Part shown: piece by piece, positions 52,231 through 62,304 of the stretch
Layout: every line of letters starts with the position of its first letter
Position numbering within the stretch: position 1 is the first letter of the stretch
Source: Streptomyces globosus
GTDB taxonomy: Bacteria; Actinomycetota; Actinomycetes; Streptomycetales; Streptomycetaceae
DNA: 64,000 nucleotides
NCBI RefSeq assembly: GCF_003325375.1
Contig: NZ_CP030862.1
Coordinates: forward strand, 186,001 to 250,000
Direction: 5' to 3'
Translations under genes and position numbers: made by a program
The notes under the pieces: model-generated
What the model was told of the DNA's origin: nothing
Databases searched by the model: none
Seen by the model: only the letters and a program-made list of their open reading frames with translations

Positions 52231-52701
52231 ATGGACGGCCGCCGACGACAGCCGCGGTTCGGTGGCGGGGCGTACGAGCTGACCGACGAGACCCCGGTCT
52301 ACGTGATCTCGGTGGCCGCCCAGCTCTCCGGCCTGCACCCGCAGACGCTGCGCCAGTACGACCGTCTCGGGCTGGTCTCCCCCGACCGGACCGCGGGCCG
52401 CGGCCGCCGGTATTCGGCCAGGGACATCGAGCTGCTCCGCACGGTGCAGGCGCTGTCCCAGGACGAGGGCATCAACCTCGCCGGCATCAAGCGCATCATC
52501 GAACTCCAGAACCAGGTGGCCGCCCTCCAGGCGCGCGTGGCCGAGCTGTCGGCCGCGGTCGACGGAGCGGCCGCGGTGATGCAGCAGCGCGAGGCCCAGG
52601 TGCACGCCTCGTACCGGCGGGATCTGGTCAAGTACCAGCCGCCGGTCGGGGGCAACGCCCTGGTCGTCTGGCGGCCCGCGCCGAAGCGGTCCGCGGACTG
52701 A
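52231..52701 (+). CDS. hspR: Heat shock repressor HspR (MerR family)
   Basis: 156 residues from ATG 52231. MerR-type HTH at about 28-95: PVYVISVAAQLSGLHPQTLRQYDRLGLVSPDRTAGRGRRYSARDIELLRTVQALSQDEGINLAGIKRIIELQNQ, followed by a helical dimer segment and a short basic end. Represses the dnaK operon and clpB through CTTGAGT-N7-ACTCAAG sites, using DnaK as co-repressor so that free chaperone level sets expression. Both target sites are present in this window. Confidence 0.97.
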   Translation: MDGRRRQPRFGGGAYELTDETPVYVISVAAQLSGLHPQTLRQYDRLGLVSPDRTAGRGRRYSARDIELLRTVQALSQDEGINLAGIKRIIELQNQVAALQARVAELSAAVDGAAAVMQQREAQVHASYRRDLVKYQPPVGGNALVVWRPAPKRSAD

Positions 52702-52755
52702 CCGCAGCCCCGCCCCGGCCCGTCGCCCGGGGGCCGCTGGAGGCCCGTACAGCGC

Positions 52756-52796
52756 GCGCAAGGCCCCGCCCGGTGTTTCCGGGCGGGGCCTTGCGC
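52756..52796 (+). terminator. Terminator of the dnaK operon
   Basis: GCGCAAGGCCCCGCCCGG and CCGGGCGGGGCCTTGCGC arms (18 bp) with loop TGTTT; 54 bases past hspR. Confidence 0.93.
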
Positions 52797-52855
52797 GTCC
52801 GGCCCGCAGGGGCCGGCCCGGGGCTCTGCGCGGGCCTGCCGGGCCCGCCGCCTGC

Positions 52856-53872
52856 TCAGTCGGGGTCGTCCTCCTCCAGGATCCCCGACCGGGCTATGAG
52901 GAAACCGAGTTGGGCGCGGCTGCCGCTGCCGAGGATGCCGGCGAGCTTGGCGATGTGCGCGCGGCAGGTCCGTACGTTCATGCCCAGCCGGCGGGCGATC
53001 GCCTCGTCCACGTGCCCCTCGACGAGGAGTTGGGCGATGGTGCGCTGGACGCCCGAGATGCCGTCGCGGGTGTGCCGGTAGGTGACCTCCTCCTGGAGCG
53101 GCACGGCGCGGTGCCACAGCTGCTCGAACACCTTGATGAGGTAGTCGACGAGGCCGGGGTGGCGCAGTTCCAGGGCGACCTGGCGGTCGTCGCTGGCGGG
53201 GATGAAGGCGACGGTGCGGTCGAAGATGATGAGCCGCTCGAAGAGCTCCTCCAGCGTGCGCACCTCGACCTTGCCGGCCTTCAGGATGTCGATGTACGCG
53301 AGGGTGCCGCGGCTGTGGCGGACGGTGTGCTGGTAGAGGGTACGGATTCGGACACCGCGGTCGGTGAGCGGCTGGTCCCGCTCCAGGGCTTCCGTAAGCT
53401 CCAGACTGGGGCGTGCGCCTCCGGGCTGGACGGTGAGCATCTCGGTGTGGCATTCGGCGGTGGCCAGGTTGAGGGCGGCGTTGATGGCGTCGAAGCCCTC
53501 CAGCACGGTGATGGCGTGGGTGCTGGCGGGTGCCTGCGCGCTGATGGCGAGGAACGGCTCGAATGCCTCGGACAGTTCGAGGGAGTCGCGCCGGCGGTCG
53601 CGGATCTCGCGCTCGATCGGGTGCAGCCGCTGGGCCAGTGCGACCGCCGGGGGAACCGGGCGGAGCGAATTGACGTCATCGGGATCCGGCTGCAACAACG
53701 CCAGATCGAGCAGGCAAGGAGCCGTTTTCACGTCCGCACGTGCAATGCGACCGGTCCGCAGCGCGCTCGTGTAGAGCCGTGCGCCCTCGCTGCACAGGTC
53801 GGTGACCGCGTGGGGATGTGTCGCTTTTGTTGTGTTTAGTGCCAAATCTCCACCCCCCAGGGTCCTGAACAT
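52856..53872 (-). CDS. LuxR-type (GerE HTH) regulator with large sensor-like N-terminus
   Basis: 338 residues from ATG 53872 (MFRTLGGGDLALNTTKA); a TTG start at LALNTTKA is possible. No response-regulator receiver. The N-terminal 260 residues are helical (VTDLCSEGARLYTSALRTGRI; LDLALLQPDPDDVNSLRPVPPAVAL) and include RTLEELFERLIIFDRTVAFIPASDDRQVALELRHPGLVDYLIKVFEQLW, a pattern of streptomycete regulators with a TrmB-like effector part. The C-terminal HTH is ISGVQRTIAQLLVEGHVDEAIARRLGMNVRTCRAHIAKLAGILGSGSRAQLGFLIARSG. Divergent from a DSGWR-repeat exported peptide (102-base gap), which it may sense or control. Confidence 0.85.
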   Translation of the reverse strand: MFRTLGGGDLALNTTKATHPHAVTDLCSEGARLYTSALRTGRIARADVKTAPCLLDLALLQPDPDDVNSLRPVPPAVALAQRLHPIEREIRDRRRDSLELSEAFEPFLAISAQAPASTHAITVLEGFDAINAALNLATAECHTEMLTVQPGGARPSLELTEALERDQPLTDRGVRIRTLYQHTVRHSRGTLAYIDILKAGKVEVRTLEELFERLIIFDRTVAFIPASDDRQVALELRHPGLVDYLIKVFEQLWHRAVPLQEEVTYRHTRDGISGVQRTIAQLLVEGHVDEAIARRLGMNVRTCRAHIAKLAGILGSGSRAQLGFLIARSGILEEDDPD

Positions 53873-53974
53873 GCAAGAACATGATGCATCGTCCCTGTGG
53901 CAGCGACGTGCCTGAATGAGCCATCGTCTGACAGGCGGGGGAGAGGATTTCATCAAGTGAGGACGAAGCCGACC

Positions 53975-54229
53975 ATGAACAAGAGAATGCTTCGCTCGGC
54001 GCTTGCCACCGTCATCTTCTCGGCTGTGGCCGGTCTGGGACTCGCCGGGGCCACTCTGGGGGGCGCCGGAGGAGGTGCCGCGGACATCCGGGCGGCGCTG
54101 CTGGAGGACAGCGGATGGCGTGAGCCGTCGATGGACAGCGGATGGCGTGCCGCCCCGCTGGACAGCGGATGGCGCTCCGCCCCCGCCGACACCGCGTCCG
54201 CCGGACTTGTCGTGGAGAGCGCGGCATGA
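53975..54229 (+). CDS. Exported peptide precursor with three DSGWR repeats
   Basis: 84 residues from ATG 53975. Signal-like N-terminus: MNKRMLRSALATVIFSAVAGLGLAGATLGG (basic start, hydrophobic core, small residues at the end). The mature part holds three spaced copies, EDSGWREPS, MDSGWRAAP and LDSGWRSAP, then ADTASAGLVVESAA. No cysteines. Repeated short acidic-Ser-Gly-Trp-Arg units in an exported precursor are like multi-copy signalling peptide precursors, but no processing site is obvious. The stop overlaps the next start (ATGA), and a LuxR-type regulator is divergent. Confidence 0.7.
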   Translation: MNKRMLRSALATVIFSAVAGLGLAGATLGGAGGGAADIRAALLEDSGWREPSMDSGWRAAPLDSGWRSAPADTASAGLVVESAA

Positions 54230-54540
54230 CCCCCGACGACCGCGGCTTCCGCCGCGAGATGGCTTCCGCATACCGCTCCGGCTGGCAGTTCATCGACCTT
54301 GCGACGGCCATCCCCCAGGTCGGCGACTCGCTGATGGTCACCCTCTTCGGCCAGCCGATCGTGATCACGCGCGAGGAGGACGAGGACGTCCGGGCCTACC
54401 GCTGCCTGCGCCGCCCCCGCGGCGCGCCGCAGCCCGTCCGCTGCGAGGTGCGCTACGGCATGGTCTTCGTGAACCTCGATCAGCGCGACCACCAGCTCTT
54501 CGAACCCGACATCACCACCGCCACCCCCCGCAGTGCCTGA
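54226..54540 (+). CDS. Small Rieske-like protein with ligand His replaced by Arg
   Basis: 104 residues from ATG 54226. The order follows the start of a Rieske domain from aromatic-ring dioxygenases: YRSGWQFIDLATAIPQVGDSLMVTLFGQPIVITREEDE, then DVRAYRCLRRPRGAPQ and CEVRYGMVFVNLD. The expected CxH...CxxH ligand set reads C-L-R and C-E-V-R: both cysteines stay, both histidines are Arg. A [2Fe-2S] centre of the normal type is therefore not expected. Translationally coupled to the DSGWR peptide gene. Function unknown, perhaps a peptide-associated or regulatory protein. Confidence 0.62.
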   Translation: MTPDDRGFRREMASAYRSGWQFIDLATAIPQVGDSLMVTLFGQPIVITREEDEDVRAYRCLRRPRGAPQPVRCEVRYGMVFVNLDQRDHQLFEPDITTATPRSA

Positions 54541-54584
54541 GGCGATTCCCCCGTCGTTGCAGATCGCCCCAGGTGCTTCCCCCA

Positions 54585-54628
54585 CACAACGGCGCCATCG
54601 TGGACCTGACCACGATGGCGCCGTTGTG
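54585..54628. terminator. Perfect 19-bp terminator
   Basis: CACAACGGCGCCATCGTGG paired with its exact complement around ACCTGA, downstream of the Rieske-like gene and facing the convergent PPOX gene. Confidence 0.93.
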
Positions 54629-54696
54629 ATGTCCGCGTCCAGTAGTCGAACCGGACAAGCAGAACCGGACAGGGCCGGCCCGGCGGGCGGCCCCGC

Positions 54697-55110
54697 TCAG
54701 GCGCGGCCCATCGCCCGGTCCAGGGCGATCTCGATGACCACCCGGTCCGGGTTCGGCGAGGGCGTGCGCCCGTACCGCTCCGCGTAGCGCGCCACCGCCT
54801 CGGCGACCGCCTCCGCTTCCGTACGGACGACCGCGCGGCCCTCCAGCGTCGCCCAGCGGCGCCCCTCCATCTGGCACACCGCGACGCGGGCCGCGCCGGC
54901 CGCGGACGCCTGGGCGGCCAGCACGTTGCGGACCTTCTTGCTGTGCCGGTTGCTGATCACGCGGGCGAGCCCGGCGCCGGGGTCGTAGGTCACGCCGACC
55001 GGCACCACGTGCGGGGTGCCGTCGGGGCGGGGCGTGGTCAGCGTGCACACGTGCCGCTCCCGCCAGAAGGCCAGGTACTCGGGCGTCGGGTGGAGGACGT
55101 CATGGGACAT
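54697..55110 (-). CDS. PPOX-class F420/FMN-dependent oxidoreductase
   Basis: 137 residues from ATG 55110. Split-barrel markers: YLAFWRERHVCTLTTPRPDGTPHVVPVGVTYDPGAGLARVISNRHSKKVRNVLA and VAVCQMEGRRWATLEGRAVV, VARYAERYGRTP. This pattern (LATxRPDGxPHVxPV and SxRxxKKVRN) is that of pyridoxamine-oxidase-like proteins, many of which use F420 in actinobacteria. Substrate unknown. It is divergent from clpB, with the HAIR element 22 bases before its start, so HspR might also affect it. Confidence 0.85.
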   Translation of the reverse strand: MSHDVLHPTPEYLAFWRERHVCTLTTPRPDGTPHVVPVGVTYDPGAGLARVISNRHSKKVRNVLAAQASAAGAARVAVCQMEGRRWATLEGRAVVRTEAEAVAEAVARYAERYGRTPSPNPDRVVIEIALDRAMGRA

Positions 55111-55132
55111 GCCCCGAGACTACGATCCCGGC

Positions 55133-55153
55133 CTTGAGTGGAATAGACTCAAC
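55133..55153. promoter_or_regulatory. HAIR element of clpB (HspR operator)
   Basis: CTTGAGT-N7-ACTCAAC: one mismatch in the last base from the perfect repeat at dnaK. Lies 80 bases before clpB and 22 before the divergent PPOX gene. Confidence 0.9.
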
Positions 55154-55232
55154 TTTGCGCACGTTGTCTCTGTCAGATCCTGCCTGACCCGTATCCCCTG
55201 ACCCGTATCCGTAGGGAGAGGAGAAGCCGCCC

Positions 55233-57818
<2,586 letters not shown>

Positions 57819-57953
57819 GCCCGGCGGGGGCGGCCTGCGGTGGCTCCGGGCGGACCAATCGTGTCCGCTCGGAGCGGATCGCACGTGCGGGGCTGGACAC
57901 GGGGTAGGCGCCATGGGGGAGGATGACACCATCCGCACGAAGGGAAGAACACG

Positions 57954-58490
57954 GTGAGCATCGACCCGGCCTCGATTCCGAATTTCGGAGGGCAGCAGCC
58001 CGAACCGCAGGCCACAGGACCGGCGGGCCCCGTGGTCCCCGACCAGGATCTGGTCAAGCAGCTGCTGGAGCAGATGGAGCTCAAGTACGTCGTCGACGAC
58101 GAGGGCGACCTCGCGGCGCCGTGGGAGGAATTCCGCACCTACTTCATGTTCCGCGGTGAGGCCGAGCAGCAGGTCTTCTCCGTCCGCACCTTCTACGACC
58201 GTCCGCACGCGATCGAGGAGAAGCCGAGGCTCCTGGAGACGATCGACGACTGGAACCGCCGCACCCTGTGGCCGAAGGTCTACAGCCACACCCACGACGA
58301 CGGCTCCGTCCGCCTGATCGGCGAGGCGCAGATGCTGATCGGCACCGGCGTCAGCCTGGAGCACTTCGTGTCCTCCACGGTCAGCTGGGTCCGCGCCTCC
58401 ATCGAGTTCGACAAGTGGCTCGTGGAGCAGCTGGGCCTGGAGAAGGACCTGGAGGCCGGCGAGGACGGCAAGGACGACGAGGAGTCCTGA
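57954..58490 (+). CDS. YbjN-domain protein
   Basis: 178 residues from GTG 57954. After a 25-residue disordered lead, the YbjN fold runs LVKQLLEQMELKYVVDDEGDLAAPWEEFRTYFMFRGEAEQQVFSVRTFYDRPHAIEEKPRLLETIDDWNRRTLWPKVYSHTHDDGSVRLIGEAQMLIGTGVSLEHFVSS. The tail is acidic. YbjN-like proteins resemble type III secretion chaperones; actinobacterial members have unknown partners. It follows clpB but has its own upstream region. Confidence 0.88.
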   Translation: MSIDPASIPNFGGQQPEPQATGPAGPVVPDQDLVKQLLEQMELKYVVDDEGDLAAPWEEFRTYFMFRGEAEQQVFSVRTFYDRPHAIEEKPRLLETIDDWNRRTLWPKVYSHTHDDGSVRLIGEAQMLIGTGVSLEHFVSSTVSWVRASIEFDKWLVEQLGLEKDLEAGEDGKDDEES

Positions 58491-58663
58491 CTCCTCCCCG
58501 CCGCCGAACAAGAGCCCGGCCGGGCCCGCGGTCCCTTGACCGCGGCGCCTGACCGGGCTCTGTCACGCAGCGAGCCGCCCGAGGCGGGCGCCCGCCTCCT
58601 GGAGGACCAGTCCGCTTGCTCCAGGGCAAGGCATGAGCAGCGCGCGACCACGGAGACTGTGGC

Positions 58664-58695
58664 ACTCAGAACACAGTCTGAGTACAGTCTGAGTA
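58664..58695 (+). promoter_or_regulatory. Operator at the start of the toxin-antitoxin pair
   Basis: Two abutting copies of CAGTCTGAGTA (58674-58684 and 58685-58695) run into the start codon, and ACTCAGA (58664) is inverted relative to TCTGAGT (58677-58683). Repeats that overlap the translation start fit autorepression by the antitoxin complex. Confidence 0.7.
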
Positions 58696-59180
58696 TGAGC
58701 CTTGCTTACCTGGGAGCCGAGCCCGAGTCGGTCTCGTTCACGGACCTTTCAAGAAACCCCAAGGCCGTGGCCGCCCGGGCTGCCGCCCTCGGTGTTCTGC
58801 GGGTTACGCATCGCGACGCACCCGACATGGTGCTGACGACTGCCCTGCACGCGGAGCGCACCGAGGAGAACCTCACGACGGCGTCCCGGCTCTTCCTCGC
58901 GCTCATGAAGCACGACGACGGAGCCCGGTCGCTCCTGCTGGCGCTGCCCGAAGTCTTCCCTTGGGTGCGGCATCTGGACGACGCAGAGATGCGCGCGTTC
59001 ACCGTGGAACTCCTGGAAGCGCTGTCCGATGCGGCGGAGCTGGGCGCGCGGGAGGCCGTGCACCGCGCGCTCGTCTCCTGGAGGGCGACGGCTCGTGTCA
59101 ACGCGGACCCGGAGCAGCTCAGGGAGGCTCTTCGCCCGCTCGACGGGGATGATCTGGGGCCGGTCGAGGTGGGCGGGTGA
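58695..59180 (+). CDS. Putative antitoxin, Phd-like N-terminus
   Basis: 161 residues from ATG 58695, right at the operator, so the leader is very short or absent. N-terminal ESVSFTDLSRNPKAVAARAAALGVLRVTHRDAPDMVLTTALH follows the Phd/YefM plan (S-FTDLxRNPKxV, then strand pair) that binds DNA. The C-terminal 100 residues are helical (EENLTTASRLFLALMKHDDGARSLLLALPEVFPWVRHLDDAEMRAFTVELLEAL), longer than in the usual 80-100-residue antitoxin. The toxin-like gene starts in its stop (GTGA). Confidence 0.75.
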   Translation: MSLAYLGAEPESVSFTDLSRNPKAVAARAAALGVLRVTHRDAPDMVLTTALHAERTEENLTTASRLFLALMKHDDGARSLLLALPEVFPWVRHLDDAEMRAFTVELLEALSDAAELGAREAVHRALVSWRATARVNADPEQLREALRPLDGDDLGPVEVGG

Positions 59181-59527
59181 GCCCGAAGAAGGGCGATCGC
59201 GTCAGCGTGCCGCCCCTGAGCGGGTGGAACGTGGTCTTCGGGACCACGGAGGCGGTGGCGGGGTGGGAGGAGCTGTGTCGCGCGGCGCTTCCCAGTGCCC
59301 ACCGCTGCCTGGAGGCGCTGCGCACCGACCCGCTGTCGCGTGAGCACTGGAACCGTCAGCACCAGCTGCGCGGGCGGCTCGCCACCAAGGAGTGGAAGGG
59401 CTCCGCGCTGGAGCAATGGGAGTTCGAGGTTACGAGTGGCGGCCGTGTGCGCTATCTGGTCAGCCCCGAGACATCGACCGTCATCCTGGTCTACGCATCC
59501 ACGCGGCACCCGAAGGACACCGAGTAA
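59177..59527 (+). CDS. Putative RelE-type toxin
   Basis: 116 residues from GTG 59177, overlapping the antitoxin stop. KKGDRVSVPPLSGWNVVFGTTEAVAGWEELCRAALPSAHRCLEALRTDPLSREHWNRQHQLRGRLATKEWKGSALEQWEFEVTSGGRVRYLVSPETSTVILVYASTRHPKDTE has the RelE order: strand, two helices, then LRG...LEQWEFEVTSGGRVRYLV strands and ASTRHPK with a C-terminal basic/His set. Likely an mRNA interferase held by its partner. Confidence 0.78.
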   Translation: MSPKKGDRVSVPPLSGWNVVFGTTEAVAGWEELCRAALPSAHRCLEALRTDPLSREHWNRQHQLRGRLATKEWKGSALEQWEFEVTSGGRVRYLVSPETSTVILVYASTRHPKDTE

Positions 59528-59543
59528 CCCGTAGTTCCCGTGC

Positions 59544-59579
59544 GGCACGGGCTCCGGCTGAACGGCCGGGCCCCGTGCC
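59544..59579. terminator. Hairpin between convergent genes
   Basis: GGCACGGG and CCCGTGCC arms with a further internal GGCTG/CGGCC pairing, between the toxin gene and the convergent aminotransferase. Confidence 0.6.
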
Positions 59580-59601
59580 TGCACGTCCATCCGGCTCGCG
59601 C

Positions 59602-60789
59602 TCAGCGAGACAGCCGACCGAGGCGCTCAACCGCCTCTTCCAGAACAACCGTGCGTTTGCAGAAGGCCCAGCGGACGTGGGTCGCGCCCGCTGTGCGGTC
59701 GTCGTAGAAGACCTGGTTCGGGATGGCGACGACGCCGCACCGCTCCGGCAGGGAGCGGCAGAACGCCAGGCCGTCCTTCTCGCCCAGCGGGGTGATGTCG
59801 GTGGTGATGAAGTACGTGCCCTGCGGGCGGAACACCTCGAAGCCCGCCGCGGCCAGGCCGCCGGCGAGGAGGTCCCGCTTGGCCGCCAGGTCCGCGCGGA
59901 AGTCCGCGTAGTAGGAGTCCGGCAGGTCGAGGGCCTCCGCGACCGCGTACTGGAACGGCCCCGACGAGACGAATGTCAGGAACTGCTTCGCGGAGCGGAC
60001 CGCCGCGACGAGCTCCGGCACGGCCGTGACCCAGCCGACCTTCCAGCCGGTGAACGAGAACGTCTTGCCGGCCGAGGAGATCGTGACCGTCCGGTCGCGC
60101 ATGCCCGGGAGCGACGCCAGCGGTGTGTGGACGCCCTCGAAGACCAGGTGCTCGTACACCTCGTCCGTCACGACGAGCAGGTCCCGCTCCACCGCCAGCT
60201 CGGCGACCGCGGCCAGCTCCGCGGGGCCCAGTACGGTGCCCGTCGGGTTGTGCGGGCTGTTCAGCAGCAGCAGGCGGGTCCGCGGGGTGACCGCGGCGCG
60301 CAGCTCGTCGACGTCGAGGGCGAACGCGCCGCCGTGCGGGCGGAGCGTGACCGGGACGCGGGCGGCGCCGGCCATGGCGATGCAGGCGGCGTACGAGTCG
60401 TAGTACGGCTCCAGGGCGACGACCTCGTCGCCCGGTTCGAGCAGCGCCAGCAGTGACGCGGCGATCGCCTCGGTCGCACCCGCGGTGACCAGCACCTCGG
60501 CGTCCGGGTCCCACGACAGGCCGTAGAACCGCTCCTGGTGGCGGGCGACGGCGGCCCGCAGCTCGGGGACCCCCGGGCCGGGCGGGTACTGGTTGCCGAG
60601 CCCGGTCAGGACGGCGCGGGAGGCGGCCTCGGCGATCTGTGCGGGCCCGTCGGTGTCGGGGAACCCCTGGCCGAGGTTGATGGAGCCGGTGCGCGCGGCC
60701 AGCGCGGACATCTCCGCGAAGATCGTCGTGCCGAAGGACGCCAGGCGGCGGTTGAGGAGGGGGCGGCGGCCGGCCGCGGGTTCGGTCAT
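59602..60789 (-). CDS. Class I/II aminotransferase (kynurenine aminotransferase/DapC-like)
   Basis: 395 residues from ATG 60789, AGGA at 8 bases; ATG 60798 is 3 codons earlier. Markers: IFAEMSALAARTGSINLGQGFPDTDGPAQI (the GFPD substrate motif of this subgroup), NQYPPGPGVPELRAAVA, TAGATEAIAASLLA, PHNPTGTVL, DEVYEHLVF, and SSAGKTFSFTGWKVGW with the PLP lysine. Close relatives are annotated as succinyldiaminopimelate or kynurenine aminotransferases; the gene is conserved in streptomycetes and either activity is possible. Confidence 0.9.
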   Translation of the reverse strand: MTEPAAGRRPLLNRRLASFGTTIFAEMSALAARTGSINLGQGFPDTDGPAQIAEAASRAVLTGLGNQYPPGPGVPELRAAVARHQERFYGLSWDPDAEVLVTAGATEAIAASLLALLEPGDEVVALEPYYDSYAACIAMAGAARVPVTLRPHGGAFALDVDELRAAVTPRTRLLLLNSPHNPTGTVLGPAELAAVAELAVERDLLVVTDEVYEHLVFEGVHTPLASLPGMRDRTVTISSAGKTFSFTGWKVGWVTAVPELVAAVRSAKQFLTFVSSGPFQYAVAEALDLPDSYYADFRADLAAKRDLLAGGLAAAGFEVFRPQGTYFITTDITPLGEKDGLAFCRSLPERCGVVAIPNQVFYDDRTAGATHVRWAFCKRTVVLEEAVERLGRLSR

Positions 60790-60927
60790 GGGCGCCATCC
60801 TGGGGCGAACCTCTGGAGTTGCTCAAGTGCGCTTTGGGCGAGGCGGCCGCCGGGAATCGTTGCTGCACGCGGGACGAGGGGATCCCGCTCCTCGGGCGAC
60901 CGAGGCCTAGGCAAAGGGGGTCGAAGG

Positions 60928-61236
60928 ATGGTCCTGGGTGTTCTGATACTGGTGGCCGTGCTCGTTGTCGGCGTGGGGGTCATCGTGGCCGTCGCCGCCA
61001 GGTTCGCCGCCGCCAAGCCCGCCACGTCCCTGTCCAAGCCCGCGGTCAGGCGGCACGGCTCGTCCTCGTCCTCGTCGTCTTCGTCGTCCTCGTCGTCCTC
61101 CACCGACTCCTGGTGGTGGGTCGGCACGTCGTCCTGCGGGTCGTCCTCGTCCTCCTCCTGCGGAACCTCCTCCTCTTCCTGCGGTTCCTCCTCGTCCTCG
61201 TCCTGCGGGGGCGGGGGCTGCGGCGGCGGCAGCTGA
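60928..61236 (+). CDS. Membrane-anchored Ser/Cys/Gly-rich peptide
   Basis: 102 residues from ATG 60928 with GAAGG upstream. One N-terminal membrane helix (VLGVLILVAVLVVGVGVIVAVAARFAA), a basic stretch ending AVRRHG, a run of 14 serines, TDSWWWVGTSSCG, then SSSSSSCGTSSSSCGSSSSSSC and a GGGGCGGGS end. Four spaced cysteines within Ser and Gly. No family recognised; the composition recalls short metal-binding or lantibiotic-like low-complexity tails, but no modifying enzyme is near. A terminator follows at 61265. Confidence 0.6.
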   Translation: MVLGVLILVAVLVVGVGVIVAVAARFAAAKPATSLSKPAVRRHGSSSSSSSSSSSSSSTDSWWWVGTSSCGSSSSSSCGTSSSSCGSSSSSSCGGGGCGGGS

Positions 61237-61264
61237 CACGGGGCAGCTGCACCGCGCGCACGGA

Positions 61265-61296
61265 GCGCCCGGCGGCGCACGGAAGCCGCCGGGCGC
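61265..61296 (+). terminator. Terminator after the Ser/Cys-rich gene
   Basis: GCGCCCGGCGG and CCGCCGGGCGC arms (11 bp) with a 10-base loop, 28 bases past the stop. Confidence 0.8.
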
Positions 61297-61387
61297 CCCC
61301 GTATCCATCACCCGGAAGGGTCAGGCGGCGGGGTTCGGAAATGCTGCCGGTGAACACGTGAACTGGCGGGCCCCCGCGGGGATGTAA

Positions 61388-61404
61388 ACCCAACCAAGTT
61401 GGGT
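61388..61404. promoter_or_regulatory. Perfect 7-3-7 inverted repeat upstream of DUF2617
   Basis: ACCCAAC-CAA-GTTGGGT followed by an A-rich run (AAAAAC), in an AT-rich pocket about 165 bases upstream of the DUF2617 gene. Operator candidate. The remainder of 61297-61567 has no gene. Confidence 0.5.
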
Positions 61405-61567
61405 AAAAACGCTGTGAGTGCCGTGCCTTTCATGATTCCCTCGGTTGAGTAGACCAGTCCCCGGGCCCCGCGGGATCTCCTGCGGACCCGAGCCGGTTTC
61501 CCCCCACCCGTTGACCACCGCTGGCGGGGTCCGGCCCCTCTCCCTCGCGCGTTTGCGGAGCCGACTC

Positions 61568-62110
61568 ATGCTCACGACCCTCCAGACCACCTACACCGAC
61601 ACGCGTGCTGCCGACCTGGCCTGGGCCCTGGGCCGTGGCCGGCTGCCCGCCCTGGCCGTGCTGAACCTCGAACTGAACGGTGCCAAGGTGGAGTTGCGCC
61701 TGCTGGGGGCCTCGCACCAGGTGCTCCTGGAGGAGGGCGAGGTCGTCTGCTCGGAGACGGTCGCCTGCATGCCCGGCAGCAGCACGCCCCTCCCGCTCGG
61801 CGTGGCGAAGCGGATGAGCGGCTGGGAGTACGAGTTCGCCGCCCGCGTCGAGACCCTGTCGCAGGGCTCCTTCGCCGGCCGGGCCCAGGAGCTGCTCGCC
61901 CTGGTCGCGGACCACCCGAACGGATTGGCCGGAACCTTTCCCGGCAGCCCGCACGCCTTCACCGCGATGCTCGCGCAGCGCCACGAGGGGCAGGTGCGCT
62001 GGCGGACCTGGCACGCATACCCGCAGGAAGGCCAGTTGGTGGCCACCCGTACGAGGGTCGGGGTGCGCGCGGGTGCACCGGCCGGCGCGTTGGAGCCGGC
62101 CGCGCCCTGA
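61568..62110 (+). CDS. DUF2617 family protein
   Basis: 180 residues from ATG 61568. TTYTDTRAADLAWALGRGRLPALAVLNLELNGAKVELRLLGASHQVLLE, ETVACMPGSSTPLPLGVAKRMSGWEYEFAARVETLSQGSFAGRAQELLALVADHPNGLAGTFPGSPHAFTAML is the full DUF2617 pattern. Cytoplasmic protein confined to actinobacteria, function unknown. It lies directly before a spermidine-synthase-like membrane protein gene, a neighbour relation repeated in streptomycetes. Confidence 0.88.
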   Translation: MLTTLQTTYTDTRAADLAWALGRGRLPALAVLNLELNGAKVELRLLGASHQVLLEEGEVVCSETVACMPGSSTPLPLGVAKRMSGWEYEFAARVETLSQGSFAGRAQELLALVADHPNGLAGTFPGSPHAFTAMLAQRHEGQVRWRTWHAYPQEGQLVATRTRVGVRAGAPAGALEPAAP

Positions 62111-62253
62111 CAGCCGCCGGTGCGCCCCCGCCCCGGCGCCGCAGCCGCCCTCCGCTGCGCAAATCACCGCCGGGGCCGGGGGCGCAGGGTCTCGCGACCC
62201 CGCTGCACCGGCCCGGCGCATTGCGCCAACCGGCTGAAACAGGCGGGTACTTG

Positions 62254-62267
62254 CACCCATGTGGGTG
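62254..62267. promoter_or_regulatory. 14-base palindrome upstream of the spermidine-synthase-like gene
   Basis: CACCCATGTGGGTG, perfect over 14 bases, centred 45 bases before the start of the next gene; a likely operator overlapping the promoter. Confidence 0.55.
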
Positions 62268-62304
62268 ACTTGATGCCCGTGGGCGGTGACATACGGTTCG
62301 CTGC

